Source of the DNA: an uncultured Marinomonas sp.
Lineage (GTDB): Bacteria > Pseudomonadota > Gammaproteobacteria > Pseudomonadales > Marinomonadaceae
Length of the DNA stretch: 53,702 nucleotides
Reading direction: 5' to 3'
Assembly: GCA_947493575.1 (NCBI GenBank)
Contig: CANLRQ010000020.1
Location: 1 to 53,702, forward strand
The notes under the pieces were generated by a model that saw only the letters and a program-made list of their open reading frames with translations, was not told the DNA's origin and did no database searches. Below, in pieces: positions 1 to 9,693 of the stretch (positions within the stretch are counted from its first letter, which is position 1; each line of letters starts with the position of its first letter). The position numbers and the translations under genes were made by a program.

Positions 1-302
1 GTTGGCTTTATTTCTTGAAGCAATAAAACCAACGGATACTCAGTTAGGTAGAAACCTGACTTTTTCAGGGCTGACTATTTAAATTGCTATTATGTTTTAT
101 CAGACAGAAGTTTCAAATGAAAGTTATTTTTGTTTTTTTAATGAGTTTTTGTGTGAATTATTGATTTTTTGAATTTATTTTTATAATTTTGAAACTTAAT
201 TTATTTTCAAATTAATGGTTTTTTTCTGTTTTATTACTATCTTTTATAAAAACTAAAGATGAATAGCATGATATTTTTGATAGCTTTGCCATATTTATCT
301 AG

Positions 303-403
303 GGAAGGTGCGAATAAGTTCTCTTGTCTCAGAGTGTGGATAAAAGTCTGTCATTCGAAGTGAGTATCGAAGGTGAATAGCCGGGCTATTGTCGAGATGT
401 TCC
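303..403 (+). mobile_element. R2 MITE-like element, copy a (IS5-type ends, CTAG target duplication)
   Basis: The left end is GGAAGGTGCGAATAAG, which matches the terminal inverted repeat known for IS5. The element is flanked on both sides by CTAG (299-302 and 404-407), the kind of 4-bp target duplication IS5 makes. The right end is degenerate, retaining only ..TTCC. No transposase is encoded, so it would need one supplied in trans. It carries a perfect DnaA-box 9-mer (TGTGGATAA, reverse of TTATCCACA) at 335-343. Confidence 0.75.
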
Positions 404-496
404 CTAGAGCATTAGAGAAAAGTTTACCTGTTCCTGTAGAGAATAAGACTATCGGTTCTGTTTATTTATCTCGGGATGATATTGACTATATTCATA

Positions 497-631
497 GATA
501 AGTAACTTGAAACATCAGCATAACTCTTACCTTTTCAAAAATGGGAAAATTACCCTTTGATTTTATTGATGTTTTTTACACGGAAAAATCAAATTACCGA
601 ATTATGCTGAGATCTCAACTTATTACTTATC
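497..631. repeat. Nested imperfect palindrome of about 135 bp
   Basis: Outer arms GATAAGTAACTTGA (497-510) and TCAACTTATTACTTATC (615-631) are imperfect inverted repeats. Inside them, TCAGCATAACTC (515-526) pairs with GAATTATGCTGA (599-610) with one mismatch. Further in, TTTGATTTT pairs with AAAAATCAAA. Its right end lies 2 bp from the R1 copy at 634. It could be another MITE or a structured transcript; only one copy is seen here. Confidence 0.45.
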
Positions 632-633
632 TT

Positions 634-774
634 GAGATTTTTGCATGACTACTACGCTTACTAATACTTTAGTTAAAAACAGGTTCAAAATGCAGCTTTA
701 TAACTCATAAACTCCGCTTTTACGTCTGTTTTTGCCTCGTTTTATCATCGCTCATGACTTTGTGCAAAGGTCTC
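634..774 (+). mobile_element. R1 MITE-like element, copy A (full length, 141 bp)
   Basis: This is a full-length copy of the R1 family. The left end (GAGATTTTTGCATGAC) and right end (GTGCAAAGGTCTC) are inverted repeats of each other. The internal core shared with the other copies includes CTTGCTAATAC (GCTTACTAATAC here) and an inner inverted repeat AAAACAG / CTGTTTT. No open reading frame is present. No flanking duplication is visible at this copy. Confidence 0.75.
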
Positions 775-802
775 GTTTAAAGTATGAGGTGAAGAGCCCC
801 CT

Positions 803-825
803 AATAAAAAGAGCCGAGGCTCTCC
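803..825 (-). terminator. Rho-independent terminator of the giant repeat-protein gene
   Basis: Read leftward, a compact GC-rich hairpin (AGAGCC paired with GGCTCT, tight loop) is followed directly by TTTTT and more A/T. It lies 34 bp after the stop codon of the leftward gene ending at 859. Confidence 0.6.
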
Positions 826-858
826 TTCTTAGAGGGAATACCGAGTGATGAATATGGT

Positions 859-3800
859 TTAAATAACCAAACCATCCCCCACAACTTCATCCTGATAACT
901 GCTTATGCCTGTTAAAGCCACAAAACCATCTTCTCTAGAAAAGTTGGTGTCCAGGCGGAATGTCCAATAATCTACCTCATCGGAGGACAATGGAACATCC
1001 AGCACGGCTTGGCTTACTTGTTCTACAAAGGCTCTATTATCTAACTGCCCCCATGAGTTTTGATACGCTTCAGACGCCATAAAGACTTGGGTTTGCATAA
1101 AGAGGCTATTGCCACTTTCTTGATACTGATTCAGATCTTCCAGTGTCACACTCTGTCCAGTGATTAACTGCTTCATTGCAGTCACCTGCTTCATAGAGTA
1201 GCTTGATAAATTGGTCGCAGAAAAATCCTCAGAGGTATCTGAGAAAGTCACAATTTCAATGTCCTTTAATGTATCTGTTTCAACATAGGCATTGTCTTGA
1301 TAAACAAGAGTGATGGTCCCTTCTGCTGTTAATACCACTTCATAATCTGAAGACGCTCTGTATTGTATGGCCGTATCCGTACCGTCACCGCCATTAAGTT
1401 GGTCACTCCCGTGACCACCGATTAATGTATCGTCACCTTCATCTCCATTTAGAATGTCTTCCCCAGCATCCGGCATAATGCCGTTGTCTTGCACGTTGTC
1501 GGCTTCAGCCAATTGTAAATTGCCTGTAGTGTCTAAAAGTAGGTGTTGGGAATGATCGTTCTCTACAATCTCTAACAATAAGTCTTCAAAAGAGGTGCCC
1601 GTATTTATTTTAGAAACGGCACTAAACACATTATTTATGCCTGCGTTCTCTGCGCCCCAGAAAGTTGTTAATAAGTCCGTTACTTGCTCTGTTGTGCTGC
1701 TTTCTTCATCTATTGCGGAATGAGTACGCCAGTAATCCAATGCAAGAGATGCCAATTGATTGACATCATTACTGCTCACGGCAAAGGCATTTAACTCTTC
1801 AACGGTCGGTAATTGTCCGATTACGGCAGTATAGAGTGTGGCAATGGCTTTTAAGCGTGTGTTGTCGGTTGCCATAAAGGCATAATCATTGTTTGCCTGT
1901 AAGACAAAGCTGGAACTGTCAAAGTCATCTAGATTGGCCTGTGAGGTATCCGTAGCAACAGCTTGTCCTTCAATGACGTAAACAGGTCGGCTGAACCAAT
2001 CCCCTGTAAAGGAAGCAGATGTAGCCCCTAAATCTGAAAAATCCACACTATCAGGTGTGTAGGTTGTTTGTATTTTTCCCTCTGCGGTGAGGCTGAAAGT
2101 AAAGGATCCTTTGCTTTGTTGACCACCTTCTAAGGTGTCATTTCCTGTGCCACCGTGTAAGGTGTCGTTACCTGCACCGCCAACAACGGTGTCATTGCCT
2201 TCGTCGCCGAATAAAATGTCATCACCACCTTTGGAGCCCAGTACATCGTCACCTTCGCCCGCATGCAGTTCATCGTCTTCCGCACCTAAGATAATGGTTT
2301 GATTGCCTGCACCAGCATAGACAATGTTCTCACCTGAACCACCATTAACGCTGACGTTACCAATGATAACCGCGAATTCAATACCGTCTAATTGCAGTAC
2401 AGTGCCTCGTGGTAACTGACTCGCATCGATGATTAAGGCTTCGTTTAATCTTGTATCATCACTGCCTGAAATCACAATAGGATCATTGTCTGTTCGTTGA
2501 GAGCCGGATGATTCAAACGTGACTCGGTTTACCCAGAGTTCATTACCCGATGATGCTGCATCCTCTAAAAATATTTGGCCTGCATTAGAAGATTCCTTTT
2601 TTTCTTCCTCTGAGTTTTCTGTAATTAGGTTGATCAAATCAGTCAGATCTTCATCTGAGTTTCTTTCGCTGGCGGTGTCATTGGTTCTCGCACTGATACC
2701 CACACCTGTCGGTAAACTGACCGTCGTAACAACTTCTTCTGCATTGTCTCCTCTGAAGTGCAGAGGCACATCTGCATTAGCAGAGTTGCTGTTGGTGTCT
2801 TCACGCGATGCTGTCGTTGGCGCTACTGTAATGGTTTCAATGTTCTGCCCCGTTTCATCCTGTTCTACTTCCGTAGTAACAACTGCGCCATCAATAACAA
2901 CTGAGTCAAGAGGCGGTTCTTCAGGCGTTTCAGTTGTAGGCTCTGGCTCAGTCACAGTCGTCTGGAGGGTAAAGGTATTCGGTGTAATATCTGTCGTGTT
3001 AACGGATGCAGAATCATCAATCACACTAAAAGTAAAACTGTCTTCACCAGAAGCGGTTGAGCTGTAAGTTAGCTTATCCAAATCAGCTAATGTGATGATT
3101 TGTCCATCTGTGATGCTTGTTCCTGACAGCTCCAATCGGCCATTATTAATTGACTGAACGTTTATTTGAATGCCAGAAATCGCTGTGTTGTCGACATCAG
3201 TAAAGGTAAAGTCGCTTGTACCAAAGGAATAAGTTTGTAAGCCTAAAATGTCTACTGTTTTGTTGGCTCCCTCAGGAGCATCATTCACTGAGCTGACTTC
3301 AATAGTGCGAGTATCGCTTGCTGTGCCTGAGTCATTATCAGTGACAGTGACTGTTACGGTACGATCCGATGTGCCAGGGTCTTCTGATGTACTTGAATAA
3401 CGTAGTGATTGTAAGGTTTCTTCTACGTCTGACGTTGTCGCATCGTCATCAAAGGTAATTGTTAAGGCGGTGCCGTTTGTTACAGTGCCACCGGACGCAC
3501 TTAAATTACCAATGTCGATGGCACCCGATCCTGTATTGGAAAAGATGTCGGTGCCGCTAACGGTAATTTCTGGACCATTTAAATCAGTATCCTGCAAACT
3601 TATTGTGTCATCCGCTTCCGCGTTGCCAGTAATTTGCACGACTAAAGTGGCTTCATTCCAATCGGTACTGCTGTCCACATCACTGACTGTACCAGACGCA
3701 TCAATTTGTGTAGCTGAATCGTTCTCTGTGTAAGAGAGGCTCGTATCGGATATTGACAGGGTTGGGGCGTCGTTTACCGCTGTGATGTCCAGATTGACTG

Positions 3801-6800
3801 TACCTAATGACACTTCACCTGAGCCGTCACCGTCGTTGGCTGTTACGGTAAAGGTCGCAGCATCGTCACCATTTGCATTACTTGCGCCTGTATACTGAAT
3901 GTTAGAAGCGGTATCAAGGAAGGTGTTGATGTTTGCAAAGGTGCCTGTTAACACAAGGGTGTCGGTACCTGACCCTGTTAGAGTAACATTGCCACTACCT
4001 CTGGTGTTGTCAGAAAAGATACCTGCGCTAGCGGTTAATGTTACTGATGATCCAGTGCTGTCCACATCAGCAAGCGTAAGCGCGGATAAATCCACATTGC
4101 TCGCAACGTCTTCTGTCACAGTCACGTCAGTGACCAAACTGGAGGCAGTTGGATCGTCATTGACAGCCGTGATGTCAAGATTGACCGTACCAAGTGAGAT
4201 GTCACCTGAACCATCACCGTCGTTGGCTGTTACCGTAAAGGTCGCGGAATCTCCGCCGTTTACATTACTTGCGCCTGTGTACTGGATACTAGAAGCGGTA
4301 TCAAGGAAGGAATTGATGTTTGCAAAGGTGCCTGTTAACACAAGAGTGTCTGTGCCTGAACCCGTTAGGGAGACACTGCCGCTGCCTCTGGAGTTATCGG
4401 AAAAAGTACCTGCACTGGCTGCTAAGGTGACAGTAACGGAACCGGTACTGTCCAAATCGGCCAGTGTAAGCGCAGACAAATCCACGTTGCCCGCCACATC
4501 TTCTGTCACAGTTACGTCTGAAACTAGACCTGAAGCGGTTGGGTTGTCATTAACCGTGACTACTTCAATGGTACGTGTTTCAGTAGCGACGCCACCGTTA
4601 CTATCCGTGGCGGTTATTGTAATGGTTCGATCTGACGTACCGGGGTCTTCGGAAGTGCTTGAGTAGCGTATAGATTGTAAAATCTCTTCTATTATAGCGT
4701 TGGTGATGTTTGATCCTAGCGCTATGGAAAGCGCAGTTCCATTGGTTACAGAACCGCCAGAGACACTAAGAGAACCTAATGCCGTTGGTGTTGTTCCAAC
4801 GTAATGCAAAAGTGTCGAGTTACTGACGAGTATCCCTATGCTGTCACTGTCTGTATCTGAAATACTAATAGTGTCTGATTCTTCAGCGTTGCCAGTAATT
4901 TGTATGACTAACGAACCGCCAGTCCAGTCAGTGTCTCCATCAACATCACTTAACGTTGCTGCGGAGTCAATTTGAACGGCTGTGTCATTTTCTGTATAGG
5001 TTAGACTTGAGTCAGCGACACTAATAACGGGGAGGTCATTGACTGCTTCTACCTCAATAGTACGCGTATCACTGGCTGTGCCTGAGTCATTATCAGTGAC
5101 AGTGACTGTTACGGTACGATCCGATGTGCCAGGGTTTTCTGATGTGCTTGAATAACGCAGTGCTTGTAATGTTTCTTCAATGTCTGAAGTTGTCGCATCG
5201 TCATCAAAAGTGATCGTCAAGGCGGTGCCGTTGGTTACAGAGCCACCGGACGCGCTTAAATTACCAATGTCGATGGCACCCGATCCTGTATTGGAAAAGA
5301 TGTCGGTGCCGCTAACGGTAATTTCTGGACCATTTAAATCAGTATCCTGCAAACTTATTGTGTCATCCGCTTCCGCGTTGCCAGTAATTTGCACGACTAA
5401 AGTGGCTTCATTCCAATCGGTGCTGCTATCTACATCACTGACTGTACCAGACGCATCAATTTGTGTAGCTGAATCGTTCTCTATGTAAGAGAGGCTCGTA
5501 TCGGATATTGACAGGGTTGGGTCGTCGTTTACCGCTGTGATGTCCAGATTGACTGTACCTAATGACACTTCACCTGAGCCGTCACCGTCGTTGGCTGTTA
5601 CGGTAAAGGTCGCAGCATCGTCACCATTTGCATTACTTGCGCCTGTATACTGAATGTTAGAAGCGGTATCAAGGAAGGTATTGATGTTTGCAAAGGTGCC
5701 TGTTAACACAAGAGTGTCGGTACCTGAACCCGTTAGGGAGACACTGCCGCTGCCGCTGGTGTTATCGGAAAAAGTACCTGCGCTGGCGGTTAAAGTAACA
5801 GTACCTGTTCCTGTGCTGTCTACATCGGCGAAGGTGACGGCAGACAAATCCACATTGCTTGCCACATCTTCTGTCACAGTAACGTCTGATACTAAGCCAG
5901 ACTCAGTTGGGTCATCATTGATTGCAGCGACAGTAACGGTGGAAGCAAGTGATAAATTGGCAACATTATCATTACTGCCTGTATTGCTGCCACTGTCGGT
6001 TAAGCTGGAGATTGTCACTACACGGTTAGAAGAGGTGGTAGGATCTTCACTGGTGTTGCTGTAGGTCATGCCATCAATTAAAGTTTGCAGTTCGGCTTCA
6101 GAAAGTGTGCCGCCTGAAAAACTCACAGTAGCGGTTGTGCCAGAGACAGAAACACTATAACTCAATGAATTTGTTGCACTGGTGCCAGAATTTGAATCAT
6201 TTAACGTGATAGCCGTGCTATCTGCTGTTAATACTTCACTTGATCCATCATTGACGTTTGTTACTGTTATTTCAAACGCTGTAAAAGTCTGTCCAGACTC
6301 AATAGTTGATGCCGTCACAGAGCTGAATAAATCTACCGCAGAACCGCCTTCTGTGAAAGTCGGTGTTGCGCCAGTTGCAACAAGAGTTGGTTCGTCATTG
6401 ACGGATGTAATATCAAAATTCACTGAACCTAATGACACTTCACCTGAGCCGTCACCGTCGTTGGCTGTTACGGTAAAGGTCGCGGCATCGTCACCATTTG
6501 CATTACTTGCGCCTGTATACTGAATGTTAGAAGCGGTATCAAGGAAGGTATTGATGTTTGCAAAGGTGCCTGTTAACACAAGAGTGTCGGTACCTGAACC
6601 CGTTAGGGAGACACTGCCGCTGCCACTGGAGTTATCGGAAAAAGTACCTGCACTGGCGGTTAAGGTTACTGTGGCAGATCCTGTGCTGTCCACATCGGCA
6701 AGCGTAAACGCGGATAAATCAACATTGCTCGCCACATCTTCTGTCACTGTAACGTCTGATACTAAACCTGAAGCAGTTGGATCATCATTGACTGCGGCTA

Positions 6801-9570
6801 CCTCAATAGTACGCGTATCACTGGCTGTGCCTGAGTCATTATCAGTGACAGTGACTGTTACGATACGATCTGATGTGTCAGGGTCTTCTGATGTGCTTGA
6901 ATAACGCAGTGCTTGTAAGGTTTCTTCAATGTCTGACGTTGTCGCATCGTCATCAAAGGTAATTGTTAAGGCGGTGCCGTTTGTTACAGTGCCACCGGAC
7001 GCACTTAAATTACCAATGTCGATGGCACCCGATCCTGTATTAGAAAAGATGTCGGTGCCGCTAACGGTAATTTCTGGACCATTTAAATCAGTATCCTGCA
7101 AACTTATTGAGTCATCCGCTTCCGCGTTGCCAGTAATTTGCACGACTAAAGTGGCTTCATTCCAATCGGTACTGCTGTCCACATCACTGACTGTACCAGA
7201 CGCATCAATCTGTGTAGCTGAATCGTTTTCTGTGTAAGAGAGGCTCGTATCGGATATTGACAGGGTTGGGTCATCGTTTACCGCTGTGATGTCAATGTTG
7301 ATTGTTTGGGCAGTCATTGCCGTGTTATTACTGTCTTTTGCGTTAACCGTCAGAGTAGCTTGATCTTGCCCATTGGCATTAGTTGCGCCTGTGTATTGAA
7401 TGTTGTTTGTTGTATCTAAGTAGGTATTAATATCGTCTGCGGAGCCAACCAGAGTGATTTGAGTTGAACTCACTAGAGTTTCCACAACGCCACTGCCGAC
7501 ACCCGAGCCATCTGTTGGAGTGGCAAATGTGCCAGCATCAATATCAAGAGTGACAGTAATTTGTTCTCCTTCTAACTCTGCAAAGGTAAGAGCAGATAGA
7601 TCAACATTACTTAACGTGTCTTCAGTAACGGTCGTGTCTGTCGGTGCATTGCTTAGTGTTGGGGCATCATCAACGGCGGCAACGGTAACGGTGGAAGTCA
7701 GCGATAAACTGGCGACATTATCATTACTGCCTGTATTGCTGCCACTGTCGGTTAAGCTGGAGATTGTCACTACACGGTTAGAAGAGGTGGTAGGATCTTC
7801 ACTGGTGTTGCTGTAGGTCATGCCATCAATTAAAGTTTGCAGTTCGGCTTCAGAAAGTGTGCCGCCTGAAAAACTCACAGTAGCGGTTGTGCCAGAGACA
7901 GAAACACTATAAGTCAATGAATTTGTTGCACTGGCGCCAGAATTTGAATCATTTAACGTGATGGTTGTACCATCTGCTGTTAATACTTCACTTGATCCAT
8001 CATTGACGTTTGTTACTGTTATTTCAAACGCTGTAAAGGTCTGTCCAGACTCAATAGTTGATGCCGTCACAGAGCTGAATAAATCTACCGCAGAACCGCC
8101 TTCTGTGAAAGTCGGTGTTGCGCCAGTTGCAACAAGAGTTGGTTCGTCATTGACGCTTGTTATACTAATAGTACGGGTATCACTATTCGTGCCAGAGTTT
8201 GAATCTGTTGCTGTAATGGTTACCGTTCTGTTCGACGTACCTAGATCATCGGATGAGTTTGAATAGCGTATTGAGTTCAGTACTTCTTGCACATTGGCGT
8301 TGGTTGCATCAGAGTCAAATGTGATGGTTAACGCTGTGTCATTGGTTACCGTGCCATTTGAAGCACTCATGGTTCCAATCACTGTACCGTTTGCTGAAAT
8401 ATTGGTTCCACTGACCGTTATTGCTGTTCCATCACCGTCCGTATCTGAAATACTGAGAGTATCGTTAGCTTCATTATTTGCGGTAATTTGAGCGACTAAT
8501 GTACCGCCGTCCCAATCCGCATCGCCATCTGCATCGCTTACTGTTCCTGATGAATCAATTTGAACGGCCGCATCGCCTTCTACATAATCTAAATTTGCAT
8601 CAGAGATAGCAATGGTAGGGGAGGCGTTGGCAATAATATCAAAAGTGACGGTCTCATCATCCGTGCCACTGTTGCTGTCGTCTGTTTGAATGCGTATCGA
8701 GCCTGCATTTGAGCCGCTTAAATTGGCTGTGGGAGTAAAGGTTAAGGAATCCAGTTCAGTATTGATGTCGGTTAAGGTGCCAGAGATGGTAATGGTGGCG
8801 GTATTATTATTGCTAACCGTTGCGCTGCTTGAATCTGCTACACTAGCCGTACCGCCTGTAATAGTTAAGGTCACCGTTTGGTTGTCTGTATCATCATCGG
8901 TGATATGGATGTTGTCAGCAATAGCGACGTTAGTATCGTTTTGATTGACGGATGGCGCTGTAGGCAGAGTAATAACAGGTGCATTATTACCGCCACCGCC
9001 ACCAGTTATTACACCTCCTAATAGAGTGCATGATGCCTCTAATAAGAAAGCGAGACTACAACCTAGACAGTGATCTATGTCTTGCATGCCCTGTACGGTA
9101 AAAGGCAGGACGGTTTCTATTTCGCCCTCAGTAAATTCTAAGTCCCAATCGCCTCTCAGGTCTAACGGACCAGTTTTGTCGGTTGAGGCGGCAATGTCCA
9201 CATTAAGGGAGTCGGCCAATTGAGAGACAAATTCCTTGCCTTCGTCACCTGCGGCCACACTACAGCCATACAAAAGCATATCAGCACCGGGAGCAAAACT
9301 TCCAGCAATGCTTGCTAGGGCGTCTGTTTGCTCGATAAGGGAGTCTTGATTAATGGGGCTGTCACCTAGTTGCAAACTGCCTTTGCTTCCGTGAGACACC
9401 AAATGCACAGCCGAGAGGTCCGTATACCCAGATAAGGCATCAGCGATGTTTTGTAGCCCATTACCGTCGGCAGGTAAAATAATGACAGGAATGTCTGGGC
9501 TTAAATCGCTGATCAGTGTCTTGTAATCGGAAACACTAGGGTCAATGATAATGACTTCGGTGGCTTGCAT
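859..9570 (-). CDS. Giant DUF4347 / cadherin-like / RTX repeat protein with DUF4214-like tail (2903 aa)
   Basis: This is a very large, acidic, Asp/Thr/Ser-rich protein, likely secreted or surface-exposed. The head (residues about 5-157) matches DUF4347, with the motifs LVSHGSKGSL (His60) and LLYGCSVAAG (Cys103). A short hydrophobic Cys-containing stretch then precedes a Gly run. About thirteen cadherin-like repeats of roughly 100-180 residues follow, each opening with a NDxPT-type motif. Near 2410-2480 and 2700-2735 are RTX nonapeptides such as GGAGNDTLHGGTGNDTLEGG, which bind calcium in type I-secreted proteins. DUF4214-like helical segments lie around 2570 and at the C-terminus. I chose the ATG at 9570 because GGAG sits 6 bases upstream; an ATG at 9582 would add four residues. 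There is no classical signal peptide, consistent with type I export, but no type I exporter genes are in the window. Exact substrate or ligand is unknown. Confidence 0.9.
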   Translation of the reverse strand: MQATEVIIIDPSVSDYKTLISDLSPDIPVIILPADGNGLQNIADALSGYTDLSAVHLVSHGSKGSLQLGDSPINQDSLIEQTDALASIAGSFAPGADMLLYGCSVAAGDEGKEFVSQLADSLNVDIAASTDKTGPLDLRGDWDLEFTEGEIETVLPFTVQGMQDIDHCLGCSLAFLLEASCTLLGGVITGGGGGNNAPVITLPTAPSVNQNDTNVAIADNIHITDDDTDNQTVTLTITGGTASVADSSSATVSNNNTATITISGTLTDINTELDSLTFTPTANLSGSNAGSIRIQTDDSNSGTDDETVTFDIIANASPTIAISDANLDYVEGDAAVQIDSSGTVSDADGDADWDGGTLVAQITANNEANDTLSISDTDGDGTAITVSGTNISANGTVIGTMSASNGTVTNDTALTITFDSDATNANVQEVLNSIRYSNSSDDLGTSNRTVTITATDSNSGTNSDTRTISITSVNDEPTLVATGATPTFTEGGSAVDLFSSVTASTIESGQTFTAFEITVTNVNDGSSEVLTADGTTITLNDSNSGASATNSLTYSVSVSGTTATVSFSGGTLSEAELQTLIDGMTYSNTSEDPTTSSNRVVTISSLTDSGSNTGSNDNVASLSLTSTVTVAAVDDAPTLSNAPTDTTVTEDTLSNVDLSALTFAELEGEQITVTLDIDAGTFATPTDGSGVGSGVVETLVSSTQITLVGSADDINTYLDTTNNIQYTGATNANGQDQATLTVNAKDSNNTAMTAQTINIDITAVNDDPTLSISDTSLSYTENDSATQIDASGTVSDVDSSTDWNEATLVVQITGNAEADDSISLQDTDLNGPEITVSGTDIFSNTGSGAIDIGNLSASGGTVTNGTALTITFDDDATTSDIEETLQALRYSSTSEDPDTSDRIVTVTVTDNDSGTASDTRTIEVAAVNDDPTASGLVSDVTVTEDVASNVDLSAFTLADVDSTGSATVTLTASAGTFSDNSSGSGSVSLTGSGTDTLVLTGTFANINTFLDTASNIQYTGASNANGDDAATFTVTANDGDGSGEVSLGSVNFDITSVNDEPTLVATGATPTFTEGGSAVDLFSSVTASTIESGQTFTAFEITVTNVNDGSSEVLTADSTAITLNDSNSGTSATNSLSYSVSVSGTTATVSFSGGTLSEAELQTLIDGMTYSNTSEDPTTSSNRVVTISSLTDSGSNTGSNDNVANLSLASTVTVAAINDDPTESGLVSDVTVTEDVASNVDLSAVTFADVDSTGTGTVTLTASAGTFSDNTSGSGSVSLTGSGTDTLVLTGTFANINTFLDTASNIQYTGASNANGDDAATFTVTANDGDGSGEVSLGTVNLDITAVNDDPTLSISDTSLSYIENDSATQIDASGTVSDVDSSTDWNEATLVVQITGNAEADDTISLQDTDLNGPEITVSGTDIFSNTGSGAIDIGNLSASGGSVTNGTALTITFDDDATTSDIEETLQALRYSSTSENPGTSDRTVTVTVTDNDSGTASDTRTIEVEAVNDLPVISVADSSLTYTENDTAVQIDSAATLSDVDGDTDWTGGSLVIQITGNAEESDTISISDTDSDSIGILVSNSTLLHYVGTTPTALGSLSVSGGSVTNGTALSIALGSNITNAIIEEILQSIRYSSTSEDPGTSDRTITITATDSNGGVATETRTIEVVTVNDNPTASGLVSDVTVTEDVAGNVDLSALTLADLDSTGSVTVTLAASAGTFSDNSRGSGSVSLTGSGTDTLVLTGTFANINSFLDTASSIQYTGASNVNGGDSATFTVTANDGDGSGDISLGTVNLDITAVNDDPTASSLVTDVTVTEDVASNVDLSALTLADVDSTGSSVTLTASAGIFSDNTRGSGNVTLTGSGTDTLVLTGTFANINTFLDTASNIQYTGASNANGDDAATFTVTANDGDGSGEVSLGTVNLDITAVNDAPTLSISDTSLSYTENDSATQIDASGTVSDVDSSTDWNEATLVVQITGNAEADDTISLQDTDLNGPEITVSGTDIFSNTGSGAIDIGNLSASGGTVTNGTALTITFDDDATTSDVEETLQSLRYSSTSEDPGTSDRTVTVTVTDNDSGTASDTRTIEVSSVNDAPEGANKTVDILGLQTYSFGTSDFTFTDVDNTAISGIQINVQSINNGRLELSGTSITDGQIITLADLDKLTYSSTASGEDSFTFSVIDDSASVNTTDITPNTFTLQTTVTEPEPTTETPEEPPLDSVVIDGAVVTTEVEQDETGQNIETITVAPTTASREDTNSNSANADVPLHFRGDNAEEVVTTVSLPTGVGISARTNDTASERNSDEDLTDLINLITENSEEEKKESSNAGQIFLEDAASSGNELWVNRVTFESSGSQRTDNDPIVISGSDDTRLNEALIIDASQLPRGTVLQLDGIEFAVIIGNVSVNGGSGENIVYAGAGNQTIILGAEDDELHAGEGDDVLGSKGGDDILFGDEGNDTVVGGAGNDTLHGGTGNDTLEGGQQSKGSFTFSLTAEGKIQTTYTPDSVDFSDLGATSASFTGDWFSRPVYVIEGQAVATDTSQANLDDFDSSSFVLQANNDYAFMATDNTRLKAIATLYTAVIGQLPTVEELNAFAVSSNDVNQLASLALDYWRTHSAIDEESSTTEQVTDLLTTFWGAENAGINNVFSAVSKINTGTSFEDLLLEIVENDHSQHLLLDTTGNLQLAEADNVQDNGIMPDAGEDILNGDEGDDTLIGGHGSDQLNGGDGTDTAIQYRASSDYEVVLTAEGTITLVYQDNAYVETDTLKDIEIVTFSDTSEDFSATNLSSYSMKQVTAMKQLITGQSVTLEDLNQYQESGNSLFMQTQVFMASEAYQNSWGQLDNRAFVEQVSQAVLDVPLSSDEVDYWTFRLDTNFSREDGFVALTGISSYQDEVVGDGLVI
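3296..8150 (-). repeat. Near-identical long DNA repeats inside the giant gene
   Basis: Three copies of a roughly 480-bp module (about 3296-3776, 5047-5526, 6797-7276) encode almost the same protein segment, beginning LSISDTSLSY. They are regularly spaced about 1750 bp apart. A second module of about 480 bp occurs at about 5925-6395 and 7665-8150. A third, containing VTEDVASNVDLS, occurs four times with more drift. Long stretches of more than 100 bases are identical between copies at the DNA level, so the duplications are recent or homogenised by recombination. Confidence 0.85.
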
Positions 9571-9602
9571 GGGGCTCTCCATATTTGTGTTCCATAATTA
9601 GA

Positions 9603-9623
9603 TTTTGTCTTTTGTCTTTTGTC
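9603..9623. repeat. 7-bp tandem repeat (TTTTGTC x3) in the leader of the giant gene
   Basis: Three perfect heptamer units lie 33 bp upstream of the chosen start codon of the leftward giant gene, where a promoter or 5' leader would be. Copy-number change here could alter expression. Three units is short for a hypermutable tract, so this is suggestive only. Confidence 0.5.
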
Positions 9624-9693
9624 TTTTTATGGAGTATTCAATTAATTGCACTTATTGCTTGAGTTCAAGTTTTTCAATCGCGTAATACTAAAA

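Larger units (their letters stand above)
1..858. other. Gene-free 5' region with repeats and hairpins
   Basis: No convincing gene was seen in these 858 bases, which are very AT-rich between about 100 and 290. The first 33 bases form a near-perfect hairpin (GTTGGCTTTATT paired with AATAAAACCAAC), possibly a terminator of a gene outside the window. A second small hairpin is CCTGA/TCAGG at 55-69. The rest holds an R2 repeat (303-403), a nested palindrome (497-631), an R1 repeat (634-774) and the terminator of the downstream leftward gene (about 803-825). Confidence 0.6.

Noticed and set aside
303..403. Replication origin, because of DnaA-box 9-mers
   Set aside because: Each site has a single box that belongs to a mobile repeat, spread over 53 kb, with no cluster of boxes, no dnaA/dnaN/gidA neighbours and no AT-rich unwinding array.
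3899..4666. Long open frames on the plus strand inside the giant gene (several from 2519 to 8944)
   Set aside because: They are mirror frames of the repetitive, Ser/Thr/Asp-rich giant coding sequence. They recur with each DNA repeat and show no independent motif or ribosome-binding site.
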